The notes under the pieces were generated by a model. That model ran no database searches. It saw only the letters and a list, made by a program, of their open reading frames with translations, and was not told the origin of the DNA. Both the position numbers and the translations under genes were made by a program. Positions 46,001 to 54,722 of a stretch of DNA of 64,000 bases are shown piece by piece. The stretch comes from Planctomycetota bacterium. Its GTDB lineage: Bacteria > Planctomycetota > Phycisphaerae > Phycisphaerales > SM1A02. Within the stretch, counting starts at the first letter, position 1. Every line of letters starts with the position of its first letter. Where the stretch lies: the NCBI GenBank assembly GCA_022568135.1, contig JADFFQ010000008.1, forward strand, positions 24,399 through 88,398, given 5' to 3'.

Positions 46001-46501
46001 GAAAAGGAGCAGCAGTGCACGATCAGCAACATTCAGCATCTGGGAAGCGCCTGGGTCCTAGCGCACCCAGAGCGACAGACGCCCGCGGTCAAGAAGATGG
46101 TCAGCAACCCGGAGATCGAAAAGATCGCGGTAGAGGCCGTAACGGCTCATGAAAAGGCACGTGGGTGGAAGGTGGAGAGTGTGGAGCAGGAGAACCGCGG
46201 TTTTGACTTGATTTCCCGGAAACCGCACCCGGAGGATCCGCAATCCGCCATCGGGGTCCGCTTCATCGAGGTGAAGGGTCGTTCTCATGTAGACGAGGTG
46301 GCGTTGACCACCAACGAGTACAAGACCGCTGAACGGCTCAAGAAGGACTACTGGCTCTACGTGGTGTTCAACTGCGCGACTGAGCCCGAGATCCACGTGA
46401 TCCAAGACCCTGCGCGCATGGGTTGGAAGCCGGTCGTGAGCGTGGCGCATTACCACGTTGGGGCCGCTGAGATCCTGAAGTCGGAGACGCAGGATGGATA
46501 G
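43049..46501 (+). CDS. SNF2-type helicase with C-terminal DUF3883 nuclease-like domain
   Basis: A 1150-residue superfamily II ATPase. It has motif I DDPGAGKTIMAG (about 126-137), motif II VDEAHKM (about 227), motif III LMTATPHKG and C-terminal motifs ATEAAGEGINLQF and RLEQRMGRIHRYGQ. A coiled coil follows (KMLEDKLDELNNRLEQRRDELEKEQQ, about 975-1000). The last 120 residues form DUF3883, with NRGFDLISR and RFIEVKGRS as a PD-(D/E)XK-like core. Such proteins translocate on DNA. The gene starts the presumed defence operon, and its stop overlaps the methylase start by eight bases. Similar to DrmD of class 1 DISARM in type. Confidence 0.9.
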   Translation: MGITELKPNDIVTGPLFPEPVKVIATVSMGSSIKLIGEGMTTGKVHQPILTADQISQLEVAPEKEPFDGDAGNFRLGVEALRLGLAYEYDPYFSLSIARVDPLPHQLEAVYDHFLKLPRIRFLLADDPGAGKTIMAGLLIKELKVRGLVRRVLIVTPANLSFQWQRELKDKFRENFQIIRSDLLRATYGTNPWQETDQAITSISWVSRIEDAKESLLRSQWDLIIVDEAHKMSAYGEDKKTLAYQLGESLSEMTDHFLLMTATPHKGDPENFSLFLRLLDRDVYGDVKSLEKAMERQSAPFYLRRVKEAMVTFPDPDTGESKSLFTRRNVHTASFQIDDDELDFYDSLTRYVEDQSIKAAQDDSARGRALGFTMAMLQRRFASSLYAVRRTLERMKAKREKILEDPEAYRQEQISKRVPDDFDELPDDEQQEILADLEDVVASINPEDLREEIIELGKLVDQARSLEVREVETKLNKLRDVITEEGIFKDPKMKLLLFTEHKDTLDYLAGDGRDGRPLGKLREWGLNITQIHGGMKIGDRDTPGTRIYAEREFREDSQVLVATEAAGEGINLQFCWYMINYDIPWNPNRLEQRMGRIHRYGQEKDCLIINFVSTNTREGRVLEKLFDRIQQIERDLDPNRTGMVFNVLGDVFPANQLERMLRDMYARNLTEDVIKDRIVTQVDTERLKRITESTLEGLAKRELNLSVIVGKSEEAKERRLVPEVIEDFFVQASPLAGISARPDKKQQHVYRVGRLPRILLPYGEKLEPQFGKLGREYKQIVFDKELLATDPTLEWVTPGHPLFESVRAMVQDKVQSDLKRGAVFYDLHRTEPARLEVYSAEIRDGRGNILHKRLFVAQIAQDGVVTIRQPTVFLDFSLAPKGTEVPDGGDMLGRDRAETVLYEQALMPLLEDERAHREKEVRIISEHMEISLNAIIDRAQLQFAALLNQKDSGSQEAGLEGRMKMLEDKLDELNNRLEQRRDELEKEQQCTISNIQHLGSAWVLAHPERQTPAVKKMVSNPEIEKIAVEAVTAHEKARGWKVESVEQENRGFDLISRKPHPEDPQSAIGVRFIEVKGRSHVDEVALTTNEYKTAERLKKDYWLYVVFNCATEPEIHVIQDPARMGWKPVVSVAHYHVGAAEILKSETQDG

Positions 46502-49436
46502 GTACTGCAAGCGGCTGATCGAGGTCGACCTGCCGATCCGGCGGATTTCGGCGCATGCACGCAGAGAAAAGAGCATCCGACACGGTCACATCTCGACGTT
46601 GCACATTTGGTGGGCGAGACGGCCGTTGGCGGCCTGCCGCGCCGTTATCTGCGCCTCGCTTTGGCCTGACCCGGCGGATGATTTGTGTCCTGACGCTTTC
46701 CGGAACGTCGCACGGGAACAGATGACCAAGTGGGCGAAGAGTCACCTGCAACTGCTCAGTGGGGACAGCTACCCGAGGTTCATTGCCATTTCGAAGGGTG
46801 AACGCAAGCTCGACGACCATGTCGAGCTGCGTCAAGCCCTGCTCGACTTCATAGCCGACTTCGCGAACTGGGACAACTCGACAGTTCCTGCGTACTTGGA
46901 GACGAGCCGCGCGCTGACCCAGACAGCGCACGACGCGTTGGGTGGCGAGCCTGGCACGAGGCCCCTCGTCGTGGATCCCTTCGCCGGTGGAGGGGCGATT
47001 CCGTTGGAGGCGCTGCGGGTGGGCGCCGACGCCTTCGCCTCGGAACTCAATCCCGTTGCAGTTCTCCTGAACAAAGCGATTCTGGAGTATGTCCCTAGGC
47101 ACGGCAAGAAACTCCTAGCGGAGTACAGGCAGTGGGCGCTGCAAGTGAAGTCGACGGCCGCGGATGTACTCGGACGCCTTTACCCGGCTGACTCCGATGG
47201 GAGTATCCCGATCGCCTACTTCTGGGCCCGGACCATCAACTGCGAGGGCCCCGGCTGTGGAGTACAGATCCCTCTCGTCCGCTCCACAACGCTGACAATG
47301 AGGGAACCGCTGGCCCACCTAGAAGTCACATGCATCAAAAACGATGTCCATGTGCTTCTGAAGGACGGTCCGGAACATTCCAGCAGCGCCACCGTCCGTG
47401 GCGGCAAAGCCACGTGTCCGAAGTGCGGCTACACAACTCCAGCGAGGCGGGTAAAGGCCCAGACTTCCCGAGATCAAGGGGGGGCTGATTCCGCTCGTCT
47501 CTTATGCGTAATGGTCGAGAAGGATGGATCAAGACGCTTCCGCCGGCCGAACGATTCTGACTCCGAAGCAATTCGCAACGCTCTCCACCTTCGGGCCAAG
47601 TGGCGTCGTGAACAACCAGATCGTATCCCGAACGAACAGATCAACCCTGTTCGCCCCTACAAGAACACCGTGGGAGTTTGCATCGTCACGCGCCTTGGAA
47701 TAGCGAGGTTTAGTGACCTCTACACCGCGAGGCAACTCGTCTCGCTCCTCGTCTTCCAGGATGCTATCACGAACGTGGCGTCCCGAGCATCATGTGATGC
47801 GGAACTTGCGCGAGCGGTGGCAACGTTGCTGCATCTGACGCTTGACCGCCTAGTGATGCAGAATACTTCCTTGTCGCGGTGGAATACTGCTCGTTCAACG
47901 ATCGAGGGTCTGTTTTCGAAGCAAGCACTGCAAGTCATCTGGGATTTCGTGGAGGCAAATCCACTTGGACCCGGCATGGCCAACTGGGACGGAGCGACAC
48001 GATGGATGGAACTCGTCATTGGGTCGAACGATTGGTTGCGCCAGAATGCAGTGATCGCAACGGGCCCTGCACAGGATTTGCCCTTGCCAGACGGTGCCGT
48101 TGATTTCTTCTTTACCGATCCTCCTTACTTCGCTGCCATCGTCTACGCAGATCTATCAGATGTTTTCTACGTATGGTTACGGCGGGGCCTTGGCGACATA
48201 CATTCGTCGTTGTTCCAAACGGAGTTAGTTGATCGAGCACGCGAACTGGTCGTAACTGACTCAGCGAAAGGACCGAAAGGAGAGACGAAGGACTCCGTGT
48301 TCTTTACTGAAGGGATGACGAGTGCTCTGGAAGAAGGTAGGCGCGTAGTGAAGTCTTCTGCCTTGGGCTGCATCGTCTTCGCAGATGCAAGTACTGCCTC
48401 TTGGGAGGCAATTTTATCAGCGGTAATTGAGGGTGGATGGCAGCTCACTGCATCGTGGCCCATCGACACAGAGATGCAGGGACGAACCAGGGCTCGTCAT
48501 AGTGCGTCCTTGCAGTCTTCCATCTTCATGATATGTCGCCCCCGTGAACTGACAGGTGGTGAGAACGAGGATTCCATCGGCGAATGGCGCGAGGTTCTCG
48601 CCGAGCTTCCAGAGCAGATTTCCGAATGGCTCCCCCGTCTCGCCACAGAGGGCATAGTTGGCGCAGATGCGCTGTTCTCGTGCCTTGGTCCCGCGCTCAA
48701 GATCTTTAGTCGCTATGCCAGGGTTGAGAAGTCGAGCGGCGAGCGTGTAATGCTTCGCGAGTATCTGGAACACGTGTGGGGGGTGGTCTCCCGCGAGGCA
48801 CTCAGCATGATCTTCGAGGGCGCCGACGCTTCCGGTTTTGAAGAAGACGCACGGTTGACGGCCATGTGGCTCTGGACTCTGCACACGAGCGCTAACGGCG
48901 ACGATGAGGAAGGCAGTAAGGGCGAGCAACCTACGAGTCTGCGCGGCTACAGCCTTGTGTACGACGCAGCTCGCAAGATCGCGCAGGGTCTCGGGGCGCA
49001 CCTCGAGAACCTCGACCACCTCGTGGAGGTGAAAGGTGACACGGCGACGCTGCTCTCAGCGGGTGCGCGTACCAAATACCTTTTCGGCAAGGGGGCAGCC
49101 GAGGCGCCGCGGGGCCGGCGCAAGAAGAAGAAGCAGCAAATGACGCTCGACTTCGGCCAGGAGATCGAAGAGCTCGAGGAGAAAGACGAGGATTGGGCCG
49201 GCGAGTTTTCGGGCCGGCCAGGGCTCTCGATACTTGACCAGCTCCACCAAAGCATGATCCTCTTCGGCGCCGGACGGGCCGAAGCAATGAAGCGCCTCTT
49301 GGTCGAGGAAGGTGCGGGGCGAAACGCGCTGTTCTGGCGGCTGGCGCAGGTCCTATCTGCGCTCTACCCAACGGGAACCGAAGAGAAACGCTGGGTGGAC
49401 GGTGTGCTCGGACGGAAGAAGGGACTGGGGTTGTAG
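46494..49436 (+). CDS. DUF1156 N6-adenine DNA methyltransferase
   Basis: A 980-residue protein. The N-terminus (CKRLIEVDLPIRRISAHARREKSIRHGHISTLHIWWARRPLAACRAV) is the DUF1156 signature. Motif I is DPFAGGGAIPLEALRVGADAFASELNP (about 162-188) and motif IV is FTDPPYFAAIVYADL (about 540-554), the amino-methyltransferase DPPY type. Two cysteine pairs (CEGPGCG and CPKCGY) between them form a probable zinc ribbon. It should methylate adenine in host DNA to mark self. Coupled to the helicase by ATGGATAG overlap, and followed 31 bases later by the ATPase gene. Confidence 0.92.
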   Translation: MDRYCKRLIEVDLPIRRISAHARREKSIRHGHISTLHIWWARRPLAACRAVICASLWPDPADDLCPDAFRNVAREQMTKWAKSHLQLLSGDSYPRFIAISKGERKLDDHVELRQALLDFIADFANWDNSTVPAYLETSRALTQTAHDALGGEPGTRPLVVDPFAGGGAIPLEALRVGADAFASELNPVAVLLNKAILEYVPRHGKKLLAEYRQWALQVKSTAADVLGRLYPADSDGSIPIAYFWARTINCEGPGCGVQIPLVRSTTLTMREPLAHLEVTCIKNDVHVLLKDGPEHSSSATVRGGKATCPKCGYTTPARRVKAQTSRDQGGADSARLLCVMVEKDGSRRFRRPNDSDSEAIRNALHLRAKWRREQPDRIPNEQINPVRPYKNTVGVCIVTRLGIARFSDLYTARQLVSLLVFQDAITNVASRASCDAELARAVATLLHLTLDRLVMQNTSLSRWNTARSTIEGLFSKQALQVIWDFVEANPLGPGMANWDGATRWMELVIGSNDWLRQNAVIATGPAQDLPLPDGAVDFFFTDPPYFAAIVYADLSDVFYVWLRRGLGDIHSSLFQTELVDRARELVVTDSAKGPKGETKDSVFFTEGMTSALEEGRRVVKSSALGCIVFADASTASWEAILSAVIEGGWQLTASWPIDTEMQGRTRARHSASLQSSIFMICRPRELTGGENEDSIGEWREVLAELPEQISEWLPRLATEGIVGADALFSCLGPALKIFSRYARVEKSSGERVMLREYLEHVWGVVSREALSMIFEGADASGFEEDARLTAMWLWTLHTSANGDDEEGSKGEQPTSLRGYSLVYDAARKIAQGLGAHLENLDHLVEVKGDTATLLSAGARTKYLFGKGAAEAPRGRRKKKKQQMTLDFGQEIEELEEKDEDWAGEFSGRPGLSILDQLHQSMILFGAGRAEAMKRLLVEEGAGRNALFWRLAQVLSALYPTGTEEKRWVDGVLGRKKGLGL

Positions 49437-49467
49437 TTGGACCGGCGAAGAAACTAGGAACTGGACA

Positions 49468-52416
49468 ATGGCGAAGATCAAGCCGTGGTACAAGGTAGCT
49501 ACCCCCCGCGAGGATTTGCGGGAGGGCAAACCGTTGGATGCATCGGAGTTCGCGGTACATCTGGATCAGGTGCGCGATGGCCGAGCAATCGAGGACTATC
49601 AGAATCCGGCGCGTTTCTTCGAGCGTACATTCTTGACGAAGAACCTTCGCCAGATGGCGGGCGAAGTTGTGCGCCGCCTTTCCGGAGAGAAGACCGAGAC
49701 TTCCGCGGTCTTCAACATGGCCACCCCGTTTGGCGGCGGAAAAACGCACGCCCTCACCCTGCTCTACCACTTGGCAACACACGGGCAGAAGTCAAGCAAG
49801 TGGTTTGGAGTGTCCCAGATCCTCGAGCAGGCCGGGATCCGGGAAGTGCCTGGGGCCGCGACTGCAGTGTTCGTGGGCACCGAGTTCGACTCCATTCACG
49901 GCCGAGGCGGCGACGATGGCACCCCACGGCGCAAGACCCCGTGGGGGGAGATCGCCTTCCAGCTCTCCGGCAAGAGCGGTTTCAACGTCGTGGCGGAACA
50001 CGAAAAGCAAATGACCGCCCCTGCCGGCGAAGTCATCCGCAAGTTCTTCCCCAAGGACAAACCCTGTTTGATCCTGTTTGATGAACTGATGAACTACGTC
50101 GGTCGAAATCGCAAGAGTGGGCTGGGAGCACAGCTGTACCACTTCGTCCAGAATCTCTGTGAGGAGGCGCGCGGCAGCGACCGCGTGGTCCTGGTGGTCT
50201 CGATTCCGGCCTCGGAGCTGGAAATGACCGCCGAGGACCGCTCGGACTACGAGCGGTTCAAGAAGCTGCTCGACCGGGTGGGGAAGGCCGTGATTATGTC
50301 GGCCGAGTCGGACGCGGCCGAGATCATCCGGCGCCGTCTGTTTGAGTGGGACCCTCGAGCAGTCAGCAGCACGGGGACGATCTTGCTCCCCAACGATGCC
50401 GTCGTTACCTGCAGCGAGTACGCGGACTGGATGAATGACAACCGCCCACAGATCCCGAACTGGTTCTCGATAGATCGTGCGAAGGACGCGTTCGAGGCCA
50501 CCTATCCCTTCCACCCCATGGTTCTCTCCGTCTTTGAGCGGAAGTGGCAAGAGCTGCCCCGCTTCCAGCGCACCCGCGGCATCCTCCGTCTACTGGCGCT
50601 GTGGGTCTCCCACGCTTACCAGAAGGGTTTCAAGGGCGCACGAAAGGATCCCGTGATCGATCTGGGATCCGCTCCTCTGGAGGATCCGCAGTTCAGGTCG
50701 GCGGTTTTTGAGCAACTGGGTGAATCCCGTCTCGAGGGTGCGCTGACCACCGACATCTGTGGCAAGAAGGATTCCCACGCGGTGCGCCTGGATGAAGAGG
50801 CGGTGGACACGATCAAGAATGCCCGACTCCACAAGAAAGTCGCCACGACTATCTTCTTCGAATCCAATGGCGGGCAGACCAGGAGCGAGGCGAGTCTGCC
50901 AGAGATCCGCCTCGCGGTTGCTGGTCCGGATATGGATCTCGGCAACGTCGAGACCGCCTTGGAGGGCTTGACCGAAGCCTGCTACTACCTGACCACGGAA
51001 CGGAACCGCTACCGCTTCAGTCTGAAGGAAAACCTGAAAAAGCGCTTTGCGGACCGACGTGCCAGCGTCAGAGACGAAGACGTTGATAGCCGAGTACGGG
51101 AGGCGATTCAAAAGATCTTCCCCGCCAGCGAGGGGGTGGAAAGGATCTTCTTTCCGGACAAGAGTGGTCAGATCCCCGATCGACCGGCGATCACTCTCAT
51201 CGTCGTGGGGCCAGACCAGTCGGTGCAGGACGTTCCCGAGATTCGGGACAAGATCGAGGCCATGACCAGGGAGTACGGAAAATCTGCCCGGTCCTACAAG
51301 AGTGCGCTGATCTGGGTCGTCCCGGAATCGAGTGGGCTTCTACGGGAAGAAGCGCGAAAACTGATTGCCTGGGAAGACATGGCAGATGAGGGCCTGAGCC
51401 TGGATGAGCTTCAGCAGAAACAGTTGAACACGAACGTCCAGAAGGCCCGACGCGACCTGGCCGAGAGCGGATGGCGTACATACAAGAACGTCATGCTGCT
51501 GGGGAAGGACAACACGATAAAGACGGTGGACCTGGGGCTGGTCACGTCAAGCGCCGCGGAATCGATGCCAAAGTTGATTCTCTCCCGGCTACGGCAGAGT
51601 GGCGATGTAGAAAAAGAAGTGAGCCCTCGTTTCCTAGTCCGCAACTGGCCCCCCGCCTTTACCGAGTGGAGTACCAAGGGAGTCCGCGACGCGTTTTATG
51701 CGTCGCCGCAATTCCCGCGGCTTCTCGATCCTGAATCGATCAAGGACACCATCGCTCGGGGTGTCTCTGAAGGCCACGTCGCCTACGTCGGGAAATCCCC
51801 AAAGGGTGATTATAAGCCGTTCCTGTACAAAACGGCACTGCAGGCTGCGAATGTCGAGATTTCGGAGGACATGTTCATCCTCACGGCGAAGGAAGCTGAG
51901 AGGCATATTGAGCCACCCAAGCTCGCCAGGTTGTTGATTACCCCGCCACAGGTGCAGATCAAACCCGCAACCAAACAGACATTTGGCGCGGAGGGACTTG
52001 ATCAGTTCGGCCACGAGGTACTGACGGGCGATGTCAAGTGGAGCGCAACCGGAGGGAACATCAGCGCGGACGGCGTATTCACTGCTGTCTCACTGGGCAG
52101 TTTCGTCGTCACCGCCGAAGCCCAGGGAAAAGTCGGTACCGCCGGGGTGATCGTCGCGGAGAAGGCAGAACCTAGGCCAGGGGCAAAACCAAAGCCCCAA
52201 TCGCCAACAATGTTGACCTGGACTGGGGAGGTGCCACCGCAGAAATGGACCAACCTGTACATGAAGGTCTTGACAAAGCTCGTTTCGGGCGGGGAGCTCA
52301 GGATCAACGTGAGCATTGAGGCCAAACCCAAGGACGGAGTCACTGATCAGCAGCTGGAGGAAACCAAAGCCGCTCTGCGGGGACTCGGGCTGGGTGACGA
52401 AGTCCACACTGAATAG
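49468..52416 (+). CDS. DUF499 AAA+ ATPase with C-terminal Ig-like domain
   Basis: A 982-residue protein. DUF499 features are the N-terminal FFERTFLTKNL, Walker A ATPFGGGKTHAL (about 85-96), Walker B LILFDELMNYVG (about 200-211) and VSIPASELEM. A Walker-type ATPase of this family is found with DUF1156 methylases. The last third contains a segment with LLITPPQVQIKPATKQTFGAEGLDQFG, WSATGGNISADGVFTAVSLGSFVVTAEAQG, which reads as a bacterial Ig-like (Big) domain, unexpected in a cytoplasmic ATPase. ATG 49468 begins MAKIKPWYKVATPRED; an upstream in-frame GTG would overlap the methylase. Confidence 0.9.
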   Translation: MAKIKPWYKVATPREDLREGKPLDASEFAVHLDQVRDGRAIEDYQNPARFFERTFLTKNLRQMAGEVVRRLSGEKTETSAVFNMATPFGGGKTHALTLLYHLATHGQKSSKWFGVSQILEQAGIREVPGAATAVFVGTEFDSIHGRGGDDGTPRRKTPWGEIAFQLSGKSGFNVVAEHEKQMTAPAGEVIRKFFPKDKPCLILFDELMNYVGRNRKSGLGAQLYHFVQNLCEEARGSDRVVLVVSIPASELEMTAEDRSDYERFKKLLDRVGKAVIMSAESDAAEIIRRRLFEWDPRAVSSTGTILLPNDAVVTCSEYADWMNDNRPQIPNWFSIDRAKDAFEATYPFHPMVLSVFERKWQELPRFQRTRGILRLLALWVSHAYQKGFKGARKDPVIDLGSAPLEDPQFRSAVFEQLGESRLEGALTTDICGKKDSHAVRLDEEAVDTIKNARLHKKVATTIFFESNGGQTRSEASLPEIRLAVAGPDMDLGNVETALEGLTEACYYLTTERNRYRFSLKENLKKRFADRRASVRDEDVDSRVREAIQKIFPASEGVERIFFPDKSGQIPDRPAITLIVVGPDQSVQDVPEIRDKIEAMTREYGKSARSYKSALIWVVPESSGLLREEARKLIAWEDMADEGLSLDELQQKQLNTNVQKARRDLAESGWRTYKNVMLLGKDNTIKTVDLGLVTSSAAESMPKLILSRLRQSGDVEKEVSPRFLVRNWPPAFTEWSTKGVRDAFYASPQFPRLLDPESIKDTIARGVSEGHVAYVGKSPKGDYKPFLYKTALQAANVEISEDMFILTAKEAERHIEPPKLARLLITPPQVQIKPATKQTFGAEGLDQFGHEVLTGDVKWSATGGNISADGVFTAVSLGSFVVTAEAQGKVGTAGVIVAEKAEPRPGAKPKPQSPTMLTWTGEVPPQKWTNLYMKVLTKLVSGGELRINVSIEAKPKDGVTDQQLEETKAALRGLGLGDEVHTE

Positions 52417-52479
52417 TTCTATGCTTACCAAAGAAGGCTCTACGGTCCCCCGTCTCTGCCCACGGCGCACCAAGAACGG

Positions 52480-53085
52480 ATGACAAACGAACTGGGCCCC
52501 ATCCCGGTCAAGAGAAGACGCGGGAGTGATCCGATTCACCGCTCCAGGGAATCTCTCGGCGCTTCGCTTCAGGACTTCTGGGAGTGGTCTGGCTCGGATC
52601 TGCTCGGGAACACTCAACGCGGCATACTCGCGGAGTTTCTCGTTGCTCTCGACCTTGGTGTCACTGACGGGGCGCGGGACGGATGGGACGCGTACGACCT
52701 GCGAACACCCGAGGGGACAAAGGTTGAGGTCAAATCCGCCGCCTACGTTCAGAGTTGGTATCAGCGTGATTATTCCAAGTTACGATTCAGTATCACGCCT
52801 ACATATGCCTGGGATCCGAAGACAGATACGTTCGAGAAGACGAAGCAACGTCAAGCCGACGTCTACGTGTTCTGCGTACTGGCGCACAAGGACCAGGCAA
52901 GCATTGATCCCCTCGATGTGAATCAATGGGTATTCCATGTCATTAGCACCGCGAATCTGAACCGAGCCGTCGGCCCACGAAAGACTATTGGTCTCACGAA
53001 ACTCGTGGCACTTGGTGCCACAAAGGTCAAGTTTGGGGAGATTCACGCTGCCATCTCCAACGTGTTATCACGGGGGGCAGAGTGA
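52480..53085 (+). CDS. PD-(D/E)XK nuclease-like protein
   Basis: A 201-residue protein. The pattern RGILAEFLVALDLG (Glu52), DGWDAYDLRTPEGTKVEVKSAAYVQSW (Asp70/Asp73, then Glu83-Val84-Lys85) is a PD-(D/E)XK core with the conserved order Glu, Asp, ExK and a strand-rich continuation KLRFSITPTYAWDP. It would be a nuclease subunit that could cut unmodified DNA. It follows the ATPase by 64 bases on the same strand and is the last gene of the block. The assignment is by motif, not by known family. Confidence 0.75.
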   Translation: MTNELGPIPVKRRRGSDPIHRSRESLGASLQDFWEWSGSDLLGNTQRGILAEFLVALDLGVTDGARDGWDAYDLRTPEGTKVEVKSAAYVQSWYQRDYSKLRFSITPTYAWDPKTDTFEKTKQRQADVYVFCVLAHKDQASIDPLDVNQWVFHVISTANLNRAVGPRKTIGLTKLVALGATKVKFGEIHAAISNVLSRGAE

Positions 53086-53383
53086 CCAGCCTACCGCCGA
53101 ACCGCTTGGCCTCCCGCCCACGTGGCCGTCAGGTGGTAAGGAGTCGAAACTGGAGCCCCACGGCGAGAGGCTCCGCCCACATGGCCTATTGGCGACTAGC
53201 TGGTCACGCCGTTTCGTCGGTGTCAAGTGGTGTGGCGGCGACGTGAGGGGTCACACACTGAGGCGAGTCAGCGTCAACCCGCGCTATCATCCTTGTGACT
53301 CGCCGGCGCGGGCCGGCCAGCGGCTTGCCGTCATCACGGTCCGCTAGCTGCTCCTGATTCAGCTCCGGCAAAGGACGACATCA

Positions 53384-54310
53384 ATGCGCCGAGTAGCGCG
53401 CACTCCGAAGGAGCAACCGCCCGAAAGTGGTGAATCAGCAGTGCGCGCCGAAGGTGTTCCAGTTCGGGTCGCCGGACGGTTTCCCACCTTTGTTTACACC
53501 AAAATGCTCGGACATCCACATCAGCTCCGCTATTTCCCTGAACGGGTACGCGAGCTGCTTGACGCGGCAAATGAAGTGGATCGAGTTGGCGAACTCAGTG
53601 ATCCACGGACGCCGACGGACCGTTTGAAGGAGGTGCGGCGCCTCGCTCCAGAGGTGGCTGCGCGAGCAAGGCGACTTGCCCGTGCGATTCGTGATCGGTG
53701 CACGGAATCGTTCGAACGTCCCGGCGAACTTGAACCGCATCCAGAGGTTGCAATCAATTCGGAGCTTGCCGAACTGAACTGCGGTCCGCTCCCAGATTTG
53801 CAGTCAGCGGTAAAATTCTGCGAGTGGCGTCCCAAAGACTCATTCCCATGCTGCATCGTACGGCCCTTGAGTAACGAGAGCAGGGAAGGAATCTCCGATT
53901 CCCTCGTTCAGACGGTACAGGCACTCTGTAATTTGGCAACGAGGACGGGTTTACGCAGCCGCATCCATTGGCGTCCAAAGCTCACAGCTCAGGACATATA
54001 CGCAGCAAACATCAGGCCGGACGAGCCTGCGCGGCTTGAAGTTCTCGCCAACAGTCTAGAGGAAATGATTGCCGCCGCAACGAAACCGCCACGCCAGCCG
54101 GCGCATATGCAACGCTCAGCGATCGAAGGCGAGTGGTCGAAGCCGATGACAAAGAAAGAACTCAAGAAGCGGCTGGGTGGCGTGTCGAACACCACCTTCA
54201 GCATACTTGCAGCCCAATTCGGCCTGGACCAAATCAACCGACAGACCTTCCGCATTCGCCTCGACACAATGGACGCGGGCATACGGCGCGGGTTTGAAGA
54301 AGCCAGTTGA
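53384..54310 (+). CDS. Hypothetical protein of the island core
   Basis: A 308-residue protein without a recognised domain. The first part is helical and Arg-rich (VRELLDAANEVDRVGELSDPRTPTDRLKEVRRLAPEVAARARRLARAIRDR). The end, MTKKELKKRLGGVSNTTFSILAAQFGLDQINRQTFRIRLDTMD, looks like a helix-turn-helix module. The gap before it (53086-53383) shows no gene. It lies upstream of tandem repeats and the HTH-primase genes, so it belongs with the replication/regulation module rather than the defence operon. Confidence 0.6.
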   Translation: MRRVARTPKEQPPESGESAVRAEGVPVRVAGRFPTFVYTKMLGHPHQLRYFPERVRELLDAANEVDRVGELSDPRTPTDRLKEVRRLAPEVAARARRLARAIRDRCTESFERPGELEPHPEVAINSELAELNCGPLPDLQSAVKFCEWRPKDSFPCCIVRPLSNESREGISDSLVQTVQALCNLATRTGLRSRIHWRPKLTAQDIYAANIRPDEPARLEVLANSLEEMIAAATKPPRQPAHMQRSAIEGEWSKPMTKKELKKRLGGVSNTTFSILAAQFGLDQINRQTFRIRLDTMDAGIRRGFEEAS

Positions 54311-54326
54311 CAGTTGGGATCTGGCG

Positions 54327-54367
54327 TCAACTGCGGCGAACTGACATCAACTAGCGCAAACTGGTCA
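54327..54367. repeat. Imperfect 20-bp tandem repeat upstream of the HTH-primase genes
   Basis: Two copies of tcaact-N6-aactg-N3 (tcaactgcggcgaactgaca and tcaactagcgcaaactggtc) run head to tail, preceded by another cagttg word at about 54305-54315. Iterated words next to a primase-helicase gene are suggestive of a replication or operator site, but two copies are few. Confidence 0.4.
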
Positions 54368-54451
54368 CACGACTTCGAATAGCAGTCGGATTGGCCCGTA
54401 TGGTCACCATGAGCCGTAATGGTGCGGCTCACGACACAAAGGGACTGTCGG

Positions 54452-54664
54452 ATGTCAACAGTGTCTGCATCGAACGCGGTGATCCCCAATCCTTCTGACC
54501 GCCTTCTCAACGTAAAGCAAGCGGCCGAAGTTCTCGGTTGCTCGCCGAGGATGATCGACAGGCTGCGTGTGGCGGGTGCCCTGTACGCGGTCAAGCTGGG
54601 CCGTTCTACACGATACAGATTGTCAGATGTGGAGCGCCTCGTACAAGAGGGCGCGGCCAGATGA
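54452..54664 (+). CDS. Excisionase-type helix-turn-helix protein
   Basis: A 70-residue protein with the HTH_17 fold: LLNVKQAAEVLGCSPRMIDRLRVAGALYAVKLGRSTRYRLSDVERLVQEG. Such small MerR-like proteins act as excisionases or regulators. The start ATG 54452 is chosen; 54419 is possible. The primase gene begins 58 bases downstream. Confidence 0.75.
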   Translation: MSTVSASNAVIPNPSDRLLNVKQAAEVLGCSPRMIDRLRVAGALYAVKLGRSTRYRLSDVERLVQEGAAR

Positions 54665-54722
54665 GTCCCAAAAACCACGACGCCCCGCGGCAACGGGGCG
54701 AAGGGAGAATGGAAAATCGGTA

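Noticed and set aside
43049..52416. Calling the helicase-methylase-ATPase block DISARM or BREX
   Set aside because: No DrmA, DrmB, DrmC, PglZ or BrxC-type protein is present; only the helicase type is shared with class 1 DISARM.
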